Part shown: positions 9,088-19,051 of the stretch, one piece after another
How the letters are laid out: each line of letters begins with the position of its first letter
How positions within the stretch are numbered: position 1 is the stretch's first letter
DNA from: Bacteroidota bacterium
GTDB lineage: Bacteria > Bacteroidota > Bacteroidia > AKYH767-A > OLB10
Assembly (NCBI GenBank): GCA_016709725.1
Contig: JADJMG010000017.1
Span: 1 to 25,701 of the forward strand
Direction: 5' to 3'
Length of the DNA stretch: 25,701 bases
Made by a program: the position numbers and the translations under genes
Notes under the pieces: generated by a model
What the model was told of the DNA's origin: nothing
Databases searched by the model: none
What the model saw: the letters and a program-made list of their open reading frames with translations, nothing else

Positions 9088-9848
9088 TTATTCCTTCACG
9101 CAACGGACGGATAAACCGACATTTTTTATTGAGGTTGCTTTAAAGATACTATTGCAAAAAATTTCTAGCATAGCACGGGAACTATCTGGCAAATTCCCAT
9201 GTGCTGCCCAAAAACATGAAGCCGATCCCATAGAACCAAATATACCGTTATGTGATACACCTCCACCTGCCATAGCTTTGAATTTTATGGAATCATTTCC
9301 TGGACAATTTGCAACAATAGTATAGTTCCCGACATCACTCAGGTTAGTTAATCCAAGAAGCGAACTTGATCTTTACACTGTTGGCAACTGGTATCAGGGG
9401 ATGAAGACGGATCAAGAAATTGTATCAATTCGCTCCAATCATTGATCGTTGCAGGTCTCCAGCCAGTAGGACATAATCCCCTATTATCGACTATCGTATA
9501 ATAATTGTATAATTTTCCAAACAAACTATCATATTTTGCGCTATCGTTGTACATTTTATAAGCAGGTAGCGATGTATTTTCCCAAGCATTGGAATCTAAA
9601 CCCGCGGCAATTACATCTCCATTATTGAACCTACTTGTCTTCAGATTTTGCTTTGTCCAACATTGGCTACCAATATTTAAAATTTCATACACATTTCCAT
9701 CGATATCGGTAACAGTAGCCGATGCGGATCCACATCCACCTCCCGACACCATACTCTTATCCTTTTCTTTTTCGCAAGAAATGGTTGTTAAACACACAGA
9801 AATAATAAATAGATAATTGCAACTTAATCGTTTTAGTTTTGCAAACAT
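9088..9848 (-). CDS. FISUMP-domain lipoprotein 1 (one frameshift)
   Basis: Protein of the Fibrobacter succinogenes major paralogous domain (FISUMP) family, whose function is not established. Start chosen at ATG 9846-9848 (MFAKLKRL), placing a short basic N-terminus before the hydrophobic core FIISVCLTTISC, a lipobox with the lipidated Cys; an earlier ATG at 9881 is possible. The FISUMP core follows: TVTDIDGNVYEILNIGSQCW, QNLKTSRFNNGD, GLCPTGWRPATINDWSELI, and after a frame break near 9350, CFWAAHG and the typical end VGLSVRCVKE before TAA 9088-9090. It is probably anchored in the membrane or at the surface by lipid. It follows FISUMP 2 by about 110 bases on the same strand. Confidence 0.8.
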
Positions 9849-9961
9849 TGATTGATTATTAATTTCAGTTATAAATTTCATTCAATCCATAATACACCTA
9901 ATTAGAAACAATACAAGCTTTTAAGTTATGTACTTTTTAATATCTTTATTTTGACAACAAA

Positions 9962-10747
9962 CTAATCTTTTATACACCTTACAGACATTCCATAATCATA
10001 TGATTGAATTCGACATATTTCTAGCTTTTCATCATAGTTAAAAAGTGAAATAATAATTTGCATCTGAGAAGAGGTGTCAATCGAAGAAGACCAAAACGAA
10101 CAAATTTCATTAATAAATTGAAAATGTAATGTAGGCATTCTTAGTCCACCAGGCAATGCTGAAAAGCCCACAGAATTAACAGCACCTAAATTAGGCTGAT
10201 TCCACAATCCTGTTCCTGCCTGTAACGTACCTGTTGTCTTAAGATACCCTCCAACTCCTATTGCAGGAAAACAATTAACCGCAGTATCCGCATTAACATC
10301 TAAATATTTACACAAAAGAGACCATTCTGACTTTGATGGCAAATGCCAATCAATAGGGCAAACTAGTCTGGGATCCGCTATAGCATAGCTATTATAGATA
10401 TTCCCATAAATACTTCCATTTAGTGTATCATTATCATAAACACAATATGCTCCTGATGTAGTTGCTTTCCAAATTGAATCTGCTATTACATTTGGAATAG
10501 TATCTCCATTTCGATATCGAGTTGTTTTCAAATTTTCCTTCATCCAGCATTGACTACCTATATTAACCACATTATAAGTATTACCATCAATATCAGTTAA
10601 AATAGTTCCAGGAGCGCAATTAGCAGTTGGTTGAGACAATTTAGATTGAATATCTTTTTGACAAGAACTCAACATTATTAAACAAAGAACAACCAAAGAA
10701 TAAGAATATTCTTTACAGCTAAACGGATATGGTGTTTTAAAAATCAT
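9962..10747 (-). CDS. FISUMP-domain lipoprotein 2
   Basis: Intact paralogue of the downstream gene. Start chosen at ATG 10745-10747 (MIFKTPYPFSCKEY), because the hydrophobic core SLVVLCLIMLSSC then forms a normal lipoprotein signal with lipobox LSSC; the upstream ATG at 10834 would add a second hydrophobic segment. The domain runs from ILTDIDGNTYNVVNIGSQCW through ENLKTTRYRNGD, DPRLVCPIDWHLPSKSEW, NSVGFSALPGGLR and FWSSSID to YDYGMSVRCIKD, the standard FISUMP order. The 3' end DNA is repeated 919 bases downstream. It lies 100 bases after propeller gene A, same strand. It is a predicted surface or periplasmic lipoprotein; no substrate can be named. Confidence 0.85.
   Translation of the reverse strand: MIFKTPYPFSCKEYSYSLVVLCLIMLSSCQKDIQSKLSQPTANCAPGTILTDIDGNTYNVVNIGSQCWMKENLKTTRYRNGDTIPNVIADSIWKATTSGAYCVYDNDTLNGSIYGNIYNSYAIADPRLVCPIDWHLPSKSEWSLLCKYLDVNADTAVNCFPAIGVGGYLKTTGTLQAGTGLWNQPNLGAVNSVGFSALPGGLRMPTLHFQFINEICSFWSSSIDTSSQMQIIISLFNYDEKLEICRIQSYDYGMSVRCIKD
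9969..9998. repeat. 30-bp perfect direct repeat, copy 2 (inside FISUMP 2)
   Basis: Codes for the DYGMSVRCIK end of FISUMP 2. It is identical to 9050-9079. Confidence 0.9.
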
Positions 10748-10847
10748 GATAATAAATTTAAGTTTATCAAAATAACGAAATAAAAGTAGGGCAATCAAAA
10801 TTATAAAGTCATTAAACAAAAATATTACAATCACAATACATATTTTG

Positions 10848-13530
10848 TTACTGTTTCACAAACGTAGCTCTCAACTCCCCCGACTGAATCAAATAAATTC
10901 CCGAGCTGAGATTATTTGTTTCTAGTGTTGTCGTTATTGATGTGATTGTTTTTTCGAAGATGAGTTTACCGTAAATATCTGTTAAACGCAATTGCGCTTT
11001 TCCGTTTTCGAGTTGGATGCCAGAGATGTTTAATGTGTTTTCGGTTGGATTGGGGAAGATATGCAATTTGCTGCGTGTTGGTGTTGCAGATGCCAAGCCT
11101 GTAGGTAGAACAATTATTGTTTTTGCAGTGTTAGTAATGACGGGTTCGTTGAAGTCGAAATAAATAGCAGCGAAGTTGGTGATGGAATCTCCTACATTAA
11201 GATTTGTTTTAGGTTGGATGCGATAGCGAACAAATCCATGCGAGAGGGGTTCGTTGGTGTTACTATCGACTAACAAAATATTTTCAAATTTAAACTCCAT
11301 GTTTCGCTGATAGTTAATCCAGTTTAAATTTACGGGATGCGATGCGTTAACAAATTCAATAGATGAAATATTTAATTTAAAAGTATCAATCGGGTTTAAA
11401 ATTTTTACCGTGAAGGCAGTATCGTTTCCGGTGTTTTGAAAACGGATGATGTAATCCAACCAAGGAGCATTGCTAAGCTGCGTAGTAATGAGCGTATCTT
11501 CACTCACCAAAATATCATTGGGATCAACAGAACCTGTTATGTACACTTCCCAATTACTGTTGTTGCAACTTGGATTATCATCCGTGAGAAAAGGTTCAAT
11601 GTGAGCTGCTGTTGATGAGTGTGCCGATGGGAAGTCCAAGGTCTACGGTAACTGTAACGATGATGCTACCTGTTTGAAAAGGTGTCATCGCAGGTAAATT
11701 CCATACGATTGAGTCGGGTGTAATATTATTTGGAGTAAGCGTGGCTGACTGATATGTTACATTACTATATGGATAAAAATATATTGTAGGAGCAACTGTG
11801 GTACTACCGTAGTTACCATAACTGATTTCATAACTTGCAGTGAAGCCACTACGAAAATTTCCAAGTGGAGTAATTTTAATACAAACATCTTCAAAACTGC
11901 CTTGTGGTTGAAAAGCAAAATCGTTGATGGAGTCGGTTTGGTGAATGCTTGTGAATACGGCTATTTGTGATGAAGGAAAAGGAGTATACCATATTACAGA
12001 TTGTGGCATAACTGTGAAATTACCAGAATCAATCACCACAATAGAATAGTCTCCATTTAGATCACTAAAAGCGAAACGCCCAGTATTCTGATCAGTTATT
12101 TTTCTTCCAGACAAAGGGAATTCTCCGCTATCTTGGATTCCGTTGTTATTTAAATCTGAAAACAACTTTCCTGAAATATAATTGTATTTATCTGTTAGTT
12201 TAACGATCCAAACATCTCTGCTTCCAAAGCAATTTTCCGTTTTATCTCCAGAGGAATTTGATGTAGAATATCCACCTATAACATATCCTCCATCATTCGT
12301 TTGCTGAATAGACATCACCCATTCATCACCACTACCCCCAATAGTATTTTGCCATTGAATACTTCCCAAACTATCGGTTTTCACAATCCAGAAATCATAA
12401 AATCCTAAACTATATTCTGTCTTATCTCCAAAGAGTACTGACTCTGAAGTTCCACCTAAAATATATCCTCTATCGGCGGTTTGCTTTATTGAGAATAACT
12501 TATCGTAAACATTTCCTCCAATTGTTTTATCCCATTGAACACTACCTAGTGAATCGATTTTAACAATCCAACAATCAGTGTTGCCTAAACAAGTTTCAGA
12601 TTTATCTCCAAAAATGTAGGAAAAAGAAGATCCACCCAAAATATAACCCCCATCAGCAGTTTGATCCACACTATGCATTCCATCCGTATATCCGCCCCCA
12701 ATTGTGTTCTCCCACTGAATATTACCATTGGCATCTGCTTTCACTATCCAATAATCTTCATTTCCAGTATTTCCAATACAATTTTCTGTCTTATCTCCAG
12801 AAATATTTGAACCAGACCTTCCACCAAAAATACAACCTCCATCATTCGTATGTTTTAAATCGAACAAGTAGTCAGGATTACTTCCTCCAATAGTATTGTC
12901 CCATTGAATATTCCCTAACGAATCAGTCTTTACGATCCAATAATCAACACTTCCAATAGCATTTTCAGTCTTATGACCGGAAATATTTGATTGAGATAAA
13001 CCACCCAAAATATATCCTCCATCTGTAGTTTGATCAATTGACCGCAATTGATCAGTAGAATTGCCTCCAATTGTTTTTTGCCATTGGATGTTTCCTATCG
13101 AATCAATTTTTACTATCCAGTAATCTTTACCACCAATTGAGCTTTCACTTTTTTCACCCGAAATACCAGATCCAGATGCGCCACCTAATATATAGCCTCC
13201 ATCCGTGGATTGATTTAATGAGTAAAGTATATCATCAGAACTTCCACCAATTGTTTTTTGCCATTGGATAATCCCACTTTTATTAACTTTTACGATCCAA
13301 TAATCATATCCACCACGATTATTTTCCGTTTTATCTCCAGAAATATTTGAATTGGAATAACCACCTAAAATAAAACCACCATCTGTTGTTTGCTGAACAG
13401 AGTAAAGTTCATCATTAATACTCCCACCAATCGTTTTCTGCCATTCGATTTCTTGAGCAGAAGCGATTGAAGTAATAAACAACAAAAGGAATGTCCATTT
13501 AAAAAGAAAACTGTTTTTGATCTTTTGCAT
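10848..13530 (-). CDS. Secreted seven-repeat propeller protein A with T9SS sorting domain (frameshifted)
   Basis: Third in transcription order of three tandem paralogues. From ATG 13530: signal peptide (MQKIKNSFLFKWTFLLLF, cleavage near SAQ), then seven repeats of about 60 residues, each of the type W-x-x-TIGG ... DGGYILGG ... SGDKTE ... DYWIVK-DS-G-IQ (residues about 26-447). Next comes a prealbumin/Cna-B-like segment (GKLFSDLNNNGIQDSGE), a DUF11-like part (ITPLGNFRSGFTASYEISYG), a DUF7619-like domain (YIIRFQNTGNDTAFTVKI ... IYFDFNEPVITNTAKTI) and a T9SS type A sorting domain (IFPNPTENTLNISGIQL ... SSGIYLIQSGE) ending FVKQ. Near 11600 two bases are missing relative to copies B and C, so as written the frame stops at 11596 before DUF7619 and the sorting domain. 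Confidence 0.85.
10850..11960 (-). repeat. Conserved 3' module of gene A (long direct repeat, copy 1 of 3)
   Basis: Codes for the DUF11/DUF7619/T9SS part. By eye it aligns base for base with 13567-14700 and 16285-17440, with mostly silent differences and long identical tracts. The blade-coding DNA of the three genes is much less similar. Confidence 0.8.
12190..13455 (-). repeat. Seven-unit protein-coding tandem repeat in gene A
   Basis: Seven units of about 180 bases, each coding for one 60-residue repeat; the TIGG motif recurs every 58-64 residues. The last unit ends DVWIVKLTDKY and the first begins EIEWQKTIGG. Confidence 0.85.
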
Positions 13531-16257
13531 GATGGTTTATTTTATAAAAATAAAAATTCAATAAGTACTGTTTCACAAACGTCCCTCGCAACTCCCCCGA
13601 TTGAATCAAATAAATTCCCGAAGAGAGATTATTAGTTTCAAGTGTTGTCGTTATTGATGTAATTGTTTTTTCTAAGATGAGTTTGCCGTAAATATCCATT
13701 AATCGCAATTGCGCTTTTCCGTTTTCGAGATGGATGCCCGAGATGTTCAATGTGTTTTCAGTTGGATTGGGGAAGACATGTAGTTTACCACGTGCTGGTG
13801 ATGCTGATGCCAAGCCTGTTGGTAGAACAATAATTGTTTTTGCGGTGTTGGTGATGACGGGTTCGTTAAAGTCGAAATAAATGGCGGCGAAGTTTGTGAT
13901 ACTATCTCCTGCATTTAAATTTGTTTTGGGTTGGATGCGGTAGTGAACAAAGCCATGCGAGAGGGGTTCGTTCGTGTTGCTGTCGACTAACAAAATATTT
14001 TCAAATTTAAATTCCATGTTGCGCTGGTAGTTGATCCAGTTTAAATTTACGGGATGCGATGCGTTTACAAATTCGATACTGGAAATTTTGAGTTTGTTAG
14101 TATCAATCGGATTTAAAATTTTTACCGTGAAGGCTGTATCGTTACCGGTGTTTTGAAAGCGGATGATGTACTCCAACCAAGGTGAGGTGCTCAGTTCGGT
14201 GGTTGTAAAATCGGACCTATCAACAAGGATATCATTCGGATCATACGAACCCGTTGTGTATATTTCCCAATTACTGTTGTTGCAACTTGGATTATCATCG
14301 GTCAAGTAAGGTTCAATATGTGCGCTGCTGTTAATGAGTGTGCTTATGGGAAGACCGAGGTTTACATTAACGGTGACAATAATGCTGCCTGTTTGAAATG
14401 GACTCAACGCAGGTAAATTCCACACGACAGAATCGGGAGTTATGTTATTTGGTGTAAGTGTTGCTGATTGAAAAGTTACATTGCTGTACGGATAAAAATA
14501 AACGGTGGGTGCAACGGTAGTGTTGCCATAATTTCCATAGTTAATCATATAACTCGCAGCGAAGCCACTTCGGAAATTTCCCATAGGCGTAATCGTTATA
14601 CAAACATCTTCAAATGCTCCTTGCGGTTGGAATGCGAAATCGTTGAGGGAATCGGTTTGATTTATTCCTGTAAAAACTGCCATTTGTGATGAGGGAACAG
14701 AACTAAACAAATTTACTGATTGCGGTGATACATTGAAATTCCCTGAATCAAGAACTAATATTTTATAATTTCCGTCCTGATCACTGAAAGCAAAACGGCT
14801 TGTACTTTTGATCTATTAATTTTCGTCTAGGCATTGGTAGCTCCCCACTATCTTGAATTCCATTGCTGTTTAAATCGACGAAAATCTTTCCTTCAATCAA
14901 ATTATACTTTTCTGTAAGTTTTACGATCCAATAGTCCCAATGTGCAATGTTGTCTTCAGATTTATCACTTGAGATATCTGAAGTTGATCTTCCACCAACA
15001 AGACAACCACCGTCACTTGACGCTTCAACTGCATATATAAAATCATATAAATCGCCACCAATGGTATTTTGCCAAAGGATGTTTCCAAAAGAGTCAGTTT
15101 TTACAACCCAAAAATCACAAAATAAAATATCACTCAAATTGTTTTCCGATTTATCCCCTGATATGTTTGAATTAGAAAATCCACCAAGTATGAATTGACC
15201 GTCTATCGTTTGTTGTATAGCGTATAATGAATCATTTGCACTACCGCCAATAGTATTCTGCCATAAGATGCTACCAATTGAGTCTAGCTTTACTATCCAA
15301 AAATCAAAAGTACCCATTGGACCTTGTTGTTTTCTATTTTGTCACCAGATACATTAGATTCTGAATATCCACCTAAAATAAATCCTCCATCACTTGTTTT
15401 TTCTAATGAATACAACAAATCGCCTCCATTACCACCAATAGTGTTTTGCCATAATATATTTCCTGTAGCATTGGTTTTTACAATCCAATAGTCAGTACTT
15501 CCTAAACAATTTTCAGTCTTATCTCCAGAAATATTCGATTCTGAAAATCCTCCTATTATGTACCCTCCATCACTCGTTTGCACTATAGACGCCAATTGAT
15601 CATCCTTACTGCCTCCTATAGTATTCTGCCATTGAATAATTCCAATTGAATCAACTTTAACAATCCAGAAATCATTATCTCCATTTGTATTTTCCGTCTT
15701 ATCACCAGAAGTATTTGAGAAAGAATGTCCTCCTAATATATATCCCCCGTCTGTCGTTTGCTTAATTGACGTTAAATAATCCCAATTACTTCCTCCAATC
15801 GTATTCTGCCATTGAATATTTCCCAAACTATCTGTTTTTACAATCCAATAATCCCAAGACCCCAAATTATTTTCAGTCTTACTTCCCGAAATATTTGAAA
15901 GGGAATATCCTCCTAATATATATCCACCATCGCTTGTTAATTCAATAGAATTTAGATAATCATTACTCCCACCCCCTATGGTATTTTGCCATTTGATTAA
16001 ACCATTTGAGTCGATTTTTACTATCCAATAATCGATCAATCCAAAGCTATTTTCTGTCTTATCTGCAAAAATACCCGATGAAGAAAATCCTCCTAATATA
16101 TAACCTCCATCAACAGTTTGTTGAATGGATCTCAAATCATCAAGTAAACTCCCCCAATCGTATTCTGCCACTCAATTTCTTGAGCAAACAAATTTGGTAT
16201 GCTAAAAAATAATAGCAGAGTCAATTTACAAAGCAGATTTTTATTTAGTTTTTGCAT
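13499..16257 (-). CDS. Secreted seven-repeat propeller protein B with T9SS sorting domain (frameshifted, stop lost)
   Basis: Middle paralogue, with the same layout as A and C. Start ATG 16255-16257 gives signal peptide MQKLNKNLLCKLTLLLFF...LFAQ; a missing G near 16150 breaks the frame at the first TIGG. Seven repeats follow, broken once near 15310 (one base missing in ENNQGPMGTFDFW). An extra base near 14808 breaks ITDQ-type prealbumin sequence. The DUF7619-like and T9SS parts (VFPNPTENTLNISGIHLENG) are intact. Where A and C end FVKQ-stop, B reads FVKQYLLNFYFYK and continues to 13499, overlapping the first 32 bases of gene A. The expected stop would be at 13565. It starts 26 bases after the stop of C, implying co-transcription. 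Confidence 0.85.
13567..14700 (-). repeat. Conserved 3' module of gene B (long direct repeat, copy 2 of 3)
   Basis: Second copy of the DUF11/DUF7619/T9SS-coding module; compare 10850-11960 and 16285-17440. Confidence 0.8.
14905..16185 (-). repeat. Seven-unit protein-coding tandem repeat in gene B
   Basis: Seven units of about 180 bases are counted across two frame breaks (first TIGG near 16155, last unit ending DYWIVKLTEKY near 14910). The unit number equals that of genes A and C. Confidence 0.8.
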
Positions 16258-16283
16258 GATCCTTAAAATTGAAGATTTTTAAT

Positions 16284-18950
16284 TTACTGTTTCACAAACG
16301 TCCCTCTCAACTCCCCCGACTGAATCAAATAAATTCCTGAAGAGAGTGTATTTGTTTCAAGAGTAGTTGCTATTGATGTTATCGTTTTTTCGAAGATGAG
16401 CTTCCCATAAATATCCGTTAATCGCAATTGCGCTTTTCCATTTTCGAGATGGATGCCCGAGATGTTTAATGTGTTTTCGGTTGGATTAGGGAAAACGTGT
16501 AATTTACCACGCACAGGTGTTGCAGATGTCAAGCCGGTTGGTAGAACAATAATTGTTTTTGCAGTGTTGGTGATGACGGGTTCGTTGAAGTCGAAATAAA
16601 TGGCAGCGAAATTGGTGATGGAATCTCCTGCGCTTAAATTTGTTTTGGGTTGGATGCGATAACGAACAAAGCCGTGTGAAAGCGGTTCGTTGGTGTTGCT
16701 GTCGACTAACAAAATATTTTCAAATTTAAATTCCATGTTACGTTGGTAGTTGATCCAGTTTAGATTGACGGGATGCGATGCGTTTACAAATTCGATGGAA
16801 GATATATTGAGTTTGTTGGTATCAATCGGATTTAAAATTTTTACGGTGAAAGCGGTGTCGTTCCCCGTGTTTTGAAAACGGATGATATAATCCAACCAAG
16901 GCGCATTGCTAAGCTGCGTAGTCGTTAGCGTATCTTCACTCACCAAAATATCGTTGGGATCAAAAGAACCCGTTGTGTACACTTCCCAATTGCTGTTATT
17001 GCAGCTTGGATTATCATCAGTCAAATAAGGCTCAATATGCGCGCTGCTGTTGATTAGTGTGCCGATGGGAAGTCCGAGGTTTACGTTGACGGTGACAATA
17101 ATACTTCCCGTTTGAAACGGTGTTAATGCAGGTAAATTCCAAACTACCGAATCGGGAGTTATGTTATTTGGTGTAAGTGTTGCCGACTGATAACTCACAT
17201 TGTTATACGGATAAAAATAAACCGTAGGTGCAACAGTCGTGTTACCAAAGTTTCCGTAGTTGATCATATAACTCGCAGTGAAACCACTTCGGAAATTACC
17301 CATAGGCGTAATCGTTATACATACATCTTCAAATGTACCTTGTGGTTGAAATGCGAAGTCGTTGAGGGAATCTATTTGGTTGATTCCTGTGAAAATAGCT
17401 GTATGAGTTGAAGGGACCGGACTAAACCAGTTTATTGATTGTGGTGATACCGTGAAATTTCCTGTGTCCAAAACAGACACTGAATAATTTCCATTTTGTT
17501 CACTAAAAGTAAAACGACCTGTATTTTGTTCTGTAATTTTGCTGGTTGGCAAATGTGGTTCCCCTACATCTTGTAGGCTGTTGCTATTTAAATCTGCAAA
17601 TAACTTTCCCGAAATTGAATTGTATTTATCAGTAAGTTGAATGATCCAAAAGTCAGAGAAAGAACAATTTTCTATCTTATCACTAGAAATATTAGATAGC
17701 GACGTTCCACCTAAAATAAAACCTCCATTATTAGTTTGTTGTATGTAAGTCAACATATCATAACCACCCCCACCTATTGTATTTTGCCATTGAATATTAC
17801 CAAACGTGTCAATCTTTACAATCCAATAGTCATAATCTCCTAAACTATTCTCTGTTTTGTCTCCAGAGATGCTAGAAAATGAATATCCACCCAAAATGTA
17901 TCCTTCGTCTATAGTTTGATGAATAGAATTTAATACATCCCAGTCACTTCCACCAATAGTATTTTGCCATTGAATTATTCCGAACTGATTTAACTTTACA
18001 ATCCAATAATCACTACTTATAAAACTATTTTCAGTCTTATCACCTGAAATAATTGAATTTGATTCTCCTCCTAAAATATAACCGCCATCGGTCGTTTGCT
18101 TGAGGGAGTATAAATTATCATTGCTACTTCCACCAATCGAATTTTGCCATTGAATAGTCCCAATTGAATCCACTTTTATTATCCAATAGTCATAGAATCC
18201 ATCACCATTTACTGTCTTATTTCCGGAGATGCCGGAAGATGAACTTCCACCTAGTATATAACCTCCATCATTTGTCTGTTCAATCGATTGCAATACATCA
18301 TATGAACTCCCTCCTATAGTTCTTTGCCATTGAATATTCCCAATCGAATCAGTTTTCACAATCCAATAATCACTAAATCCAAAAGGACTTTCGGTCTTAT
18401 CTCCAGAAATATTTGAGTCAGACCTACCTCCAAAAATAAATCCACCATCGTTTGTTTGTTGAATAGCATTTAAAATTTCAATTGAATTGCCACCAATCGT
18501 ATTCTGCCATTGGATATTCCCTATAGAATCTGTTTTTACAATCCAAAAATCTCCATATCCAAACGTACCAACAATTGCTTCCGTCTTGTCACCTGAAATA
18601 CCAGAATTTGAATAACCCCCTAAAATATAACCTCCATCTGCAGTTTGCTTAACTCCGCTTAAAACATCACTGGCATCCCCTCCTATCGTATTTTGCCATT
18701 GAATATTCCATAAAGAATCTATTTTTACTATCCAATAATCATTCCCTCCTATACAGGTTTCAGTTTTATCACCAGAAACATTTGAGTTGGAGTATCCGCC
18801 TAAAATATATCCACCATCAAAAGTTTGCTGAATAGATTTTAGTCCATCATTACCACTTCCCCCAATCGTATTCTGCAATTCGATTTCTTGGGAAAAGGAG
18901 CAAGTAAAAAGAAATAAGAGTAGAAAGGTGACTTTACAAATGTTTCTCAT
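16284..18950 (-). CDS. Secreted seven-repeat propeller protein C with T9SS sorting domain
   Basis: The intact reference copy, 888 residues from ATG 18948-18950 (MRNICKVTFLLLFLFTCSFS, a typical Sec signal); a start at 18986 would add 12 residues that spoil the signal. Residues about 20-458 hold seven repeats with TIGG, DGGYILGG, SGDKTE and DYWIVK motifs. About 460-535 is a prealbumin/Cna-B-like segment (ISGKLFADLNSNSLQD). A DUF11-like part follows (ITPMGNFRSGFTASYMINYG), then a DUF7619-like domain (about 665-805). About 817-888 is a T9SS type A sorting domain (HVFPNPTENTLNISGIHLE ... SSGIYLIQSGELRGTFVKQ). Predicted to be exported by Sec, carried across the outer membrane by T9SS, and released or surface-attached. 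It is the first gene of the island and has a candidate promoter. Ligand unknown. Confidence 0.92.
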   Translation of the reverse strand: MRNICKVTFLLLFLFTCSFSQEIELQNTIGGSGNDGLKSIQQTFDGGYILGGYSNSNVSGDKTETCIGGNDYWIVKIDSLWNIQWQNTIGGDASDVLSGVKQTADGGYILGGYSNSGISGDKTEAIVGTFGYGDFWIVKTDSIGNIQWQNTIGGNSIEILNAIQQTNDGGFIFGGRSDSNISGDKTESPFGFSDYWIVKTDSIGNIQWQRTIGGSSYDVLQSIEQTNDGGYILGGSSSSGISGNKTVNGDGFYDYWIIKVDSIGTIQWQNSIGGSSNDNLYSLKQTTDGGYILGGESNSIISGDKTENSFISSDYWIVKLNQFGIIQWQNTIGGSDWDVLNSIHQTIDEGYILGGYSFSSISGDKTENSLGDYDYWIVKIDTFGNIQWQNTIGGGGYDMLTYIQQTNNGGFILGGTSLSNISSDKIENCSFSDFWIIQLTDKYNSISGKLFADLNSNSLQDVGEPHLPTSKITEQNTGRFTFSEQNGNYSVSVLDTGNFTVSPQSINWFSPVPSTHTAIFTGINQIDSLNDFAFQPQGTFEDVCITITPMGNFRSGFTASYMINYGNFGNTTVAPTVYFYPYNNVSYQSATLTPNNITPDSVVWNLPALTPFQTGSIIVTVNVNLGLPIGTLINSSAHIEPYLTDDNPSCNNSNWEVYTTGSFDPNDILVSEDTLTTTQLSNAPWLDYIIRFQNTGNDTAFTVKILNPIDTNKLNISSIEFVNASHPVNLNWINYQRNMEFKFENILLVDSNTNEPLSHGFVRYRIQPKTNLSAGDSITNFAAIYFDFNEPVITNTAKTIIVLPTGLTSATPVRGKLHVFPNPTENTLNISGIHLENGKAQLRLTDIYGKLIFEKTITSIATTLETNTLSSGIYLIQSGELRGTFVKQ
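16285..17440 (-). repeat. Conserved 3' module of gene C (long direct repeat, copy 3 of 3)
   Basis: Third copy of the DUF11/DUF7619/T9SS-coding module; compare 10850-11960 and 13567-14700. Confidence 0.8.
17630..18893 (-). repeat. Seven-unit protein-coding tandem repeat in gene C
   Basis: Seven units of about 180 bases. Repeat starts in the protein are marked by TIGG or SIGG. The seventh unit (WQNTIGGGGYDMLTYIQQ) carries a lapsed NNGG and ISSDKIE, as expected of an end unit. Confidence 0.85.
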
Positions 18951-18966
18951 TTTGAAGAATTTACTA

Positions 18967-18997
18967 TAAAAGTAAGGAAAAATCAATACGATGCAAA
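18967..18997 (-). promoter_or_regulatory. Candidate Bacteroidota promoter of the propeller island
   Basis: On the minus strand TTTG (18994-18997) is followed after 19 bases by TACTTTTA (18967-18974), one mismatch from the Bacteroidota -7 consensus TAnnTTTG with -33 TTTG. A start of transcription about 7 bases on would leave a very short leader before ATG 18950. The region is AT-rich, so a chance match is possible. Confidence 0.35.
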
Positions 18998-19051
18998 CGA
19001 TTCTCGAGGTAGAGGGTTAATTTAATCTTAAGCTTATAAAATGACCGTTTT

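Noticed and set aside
9040..9998. Transposon with 30-bp direct repeats as target duplications
   Set aside because: The repeat is the coding end of a FISUMP gene and there is no transposase or terminal inverted repeat between the copies.
12190..18893. Regular 180-base repeats that could suggest a CRISPR or satellite array
   Set aside because: The units are in-frame coding repeats with protein-level conservation, and are far too long and diverged for CRISPR repeats; no cas genes are present.
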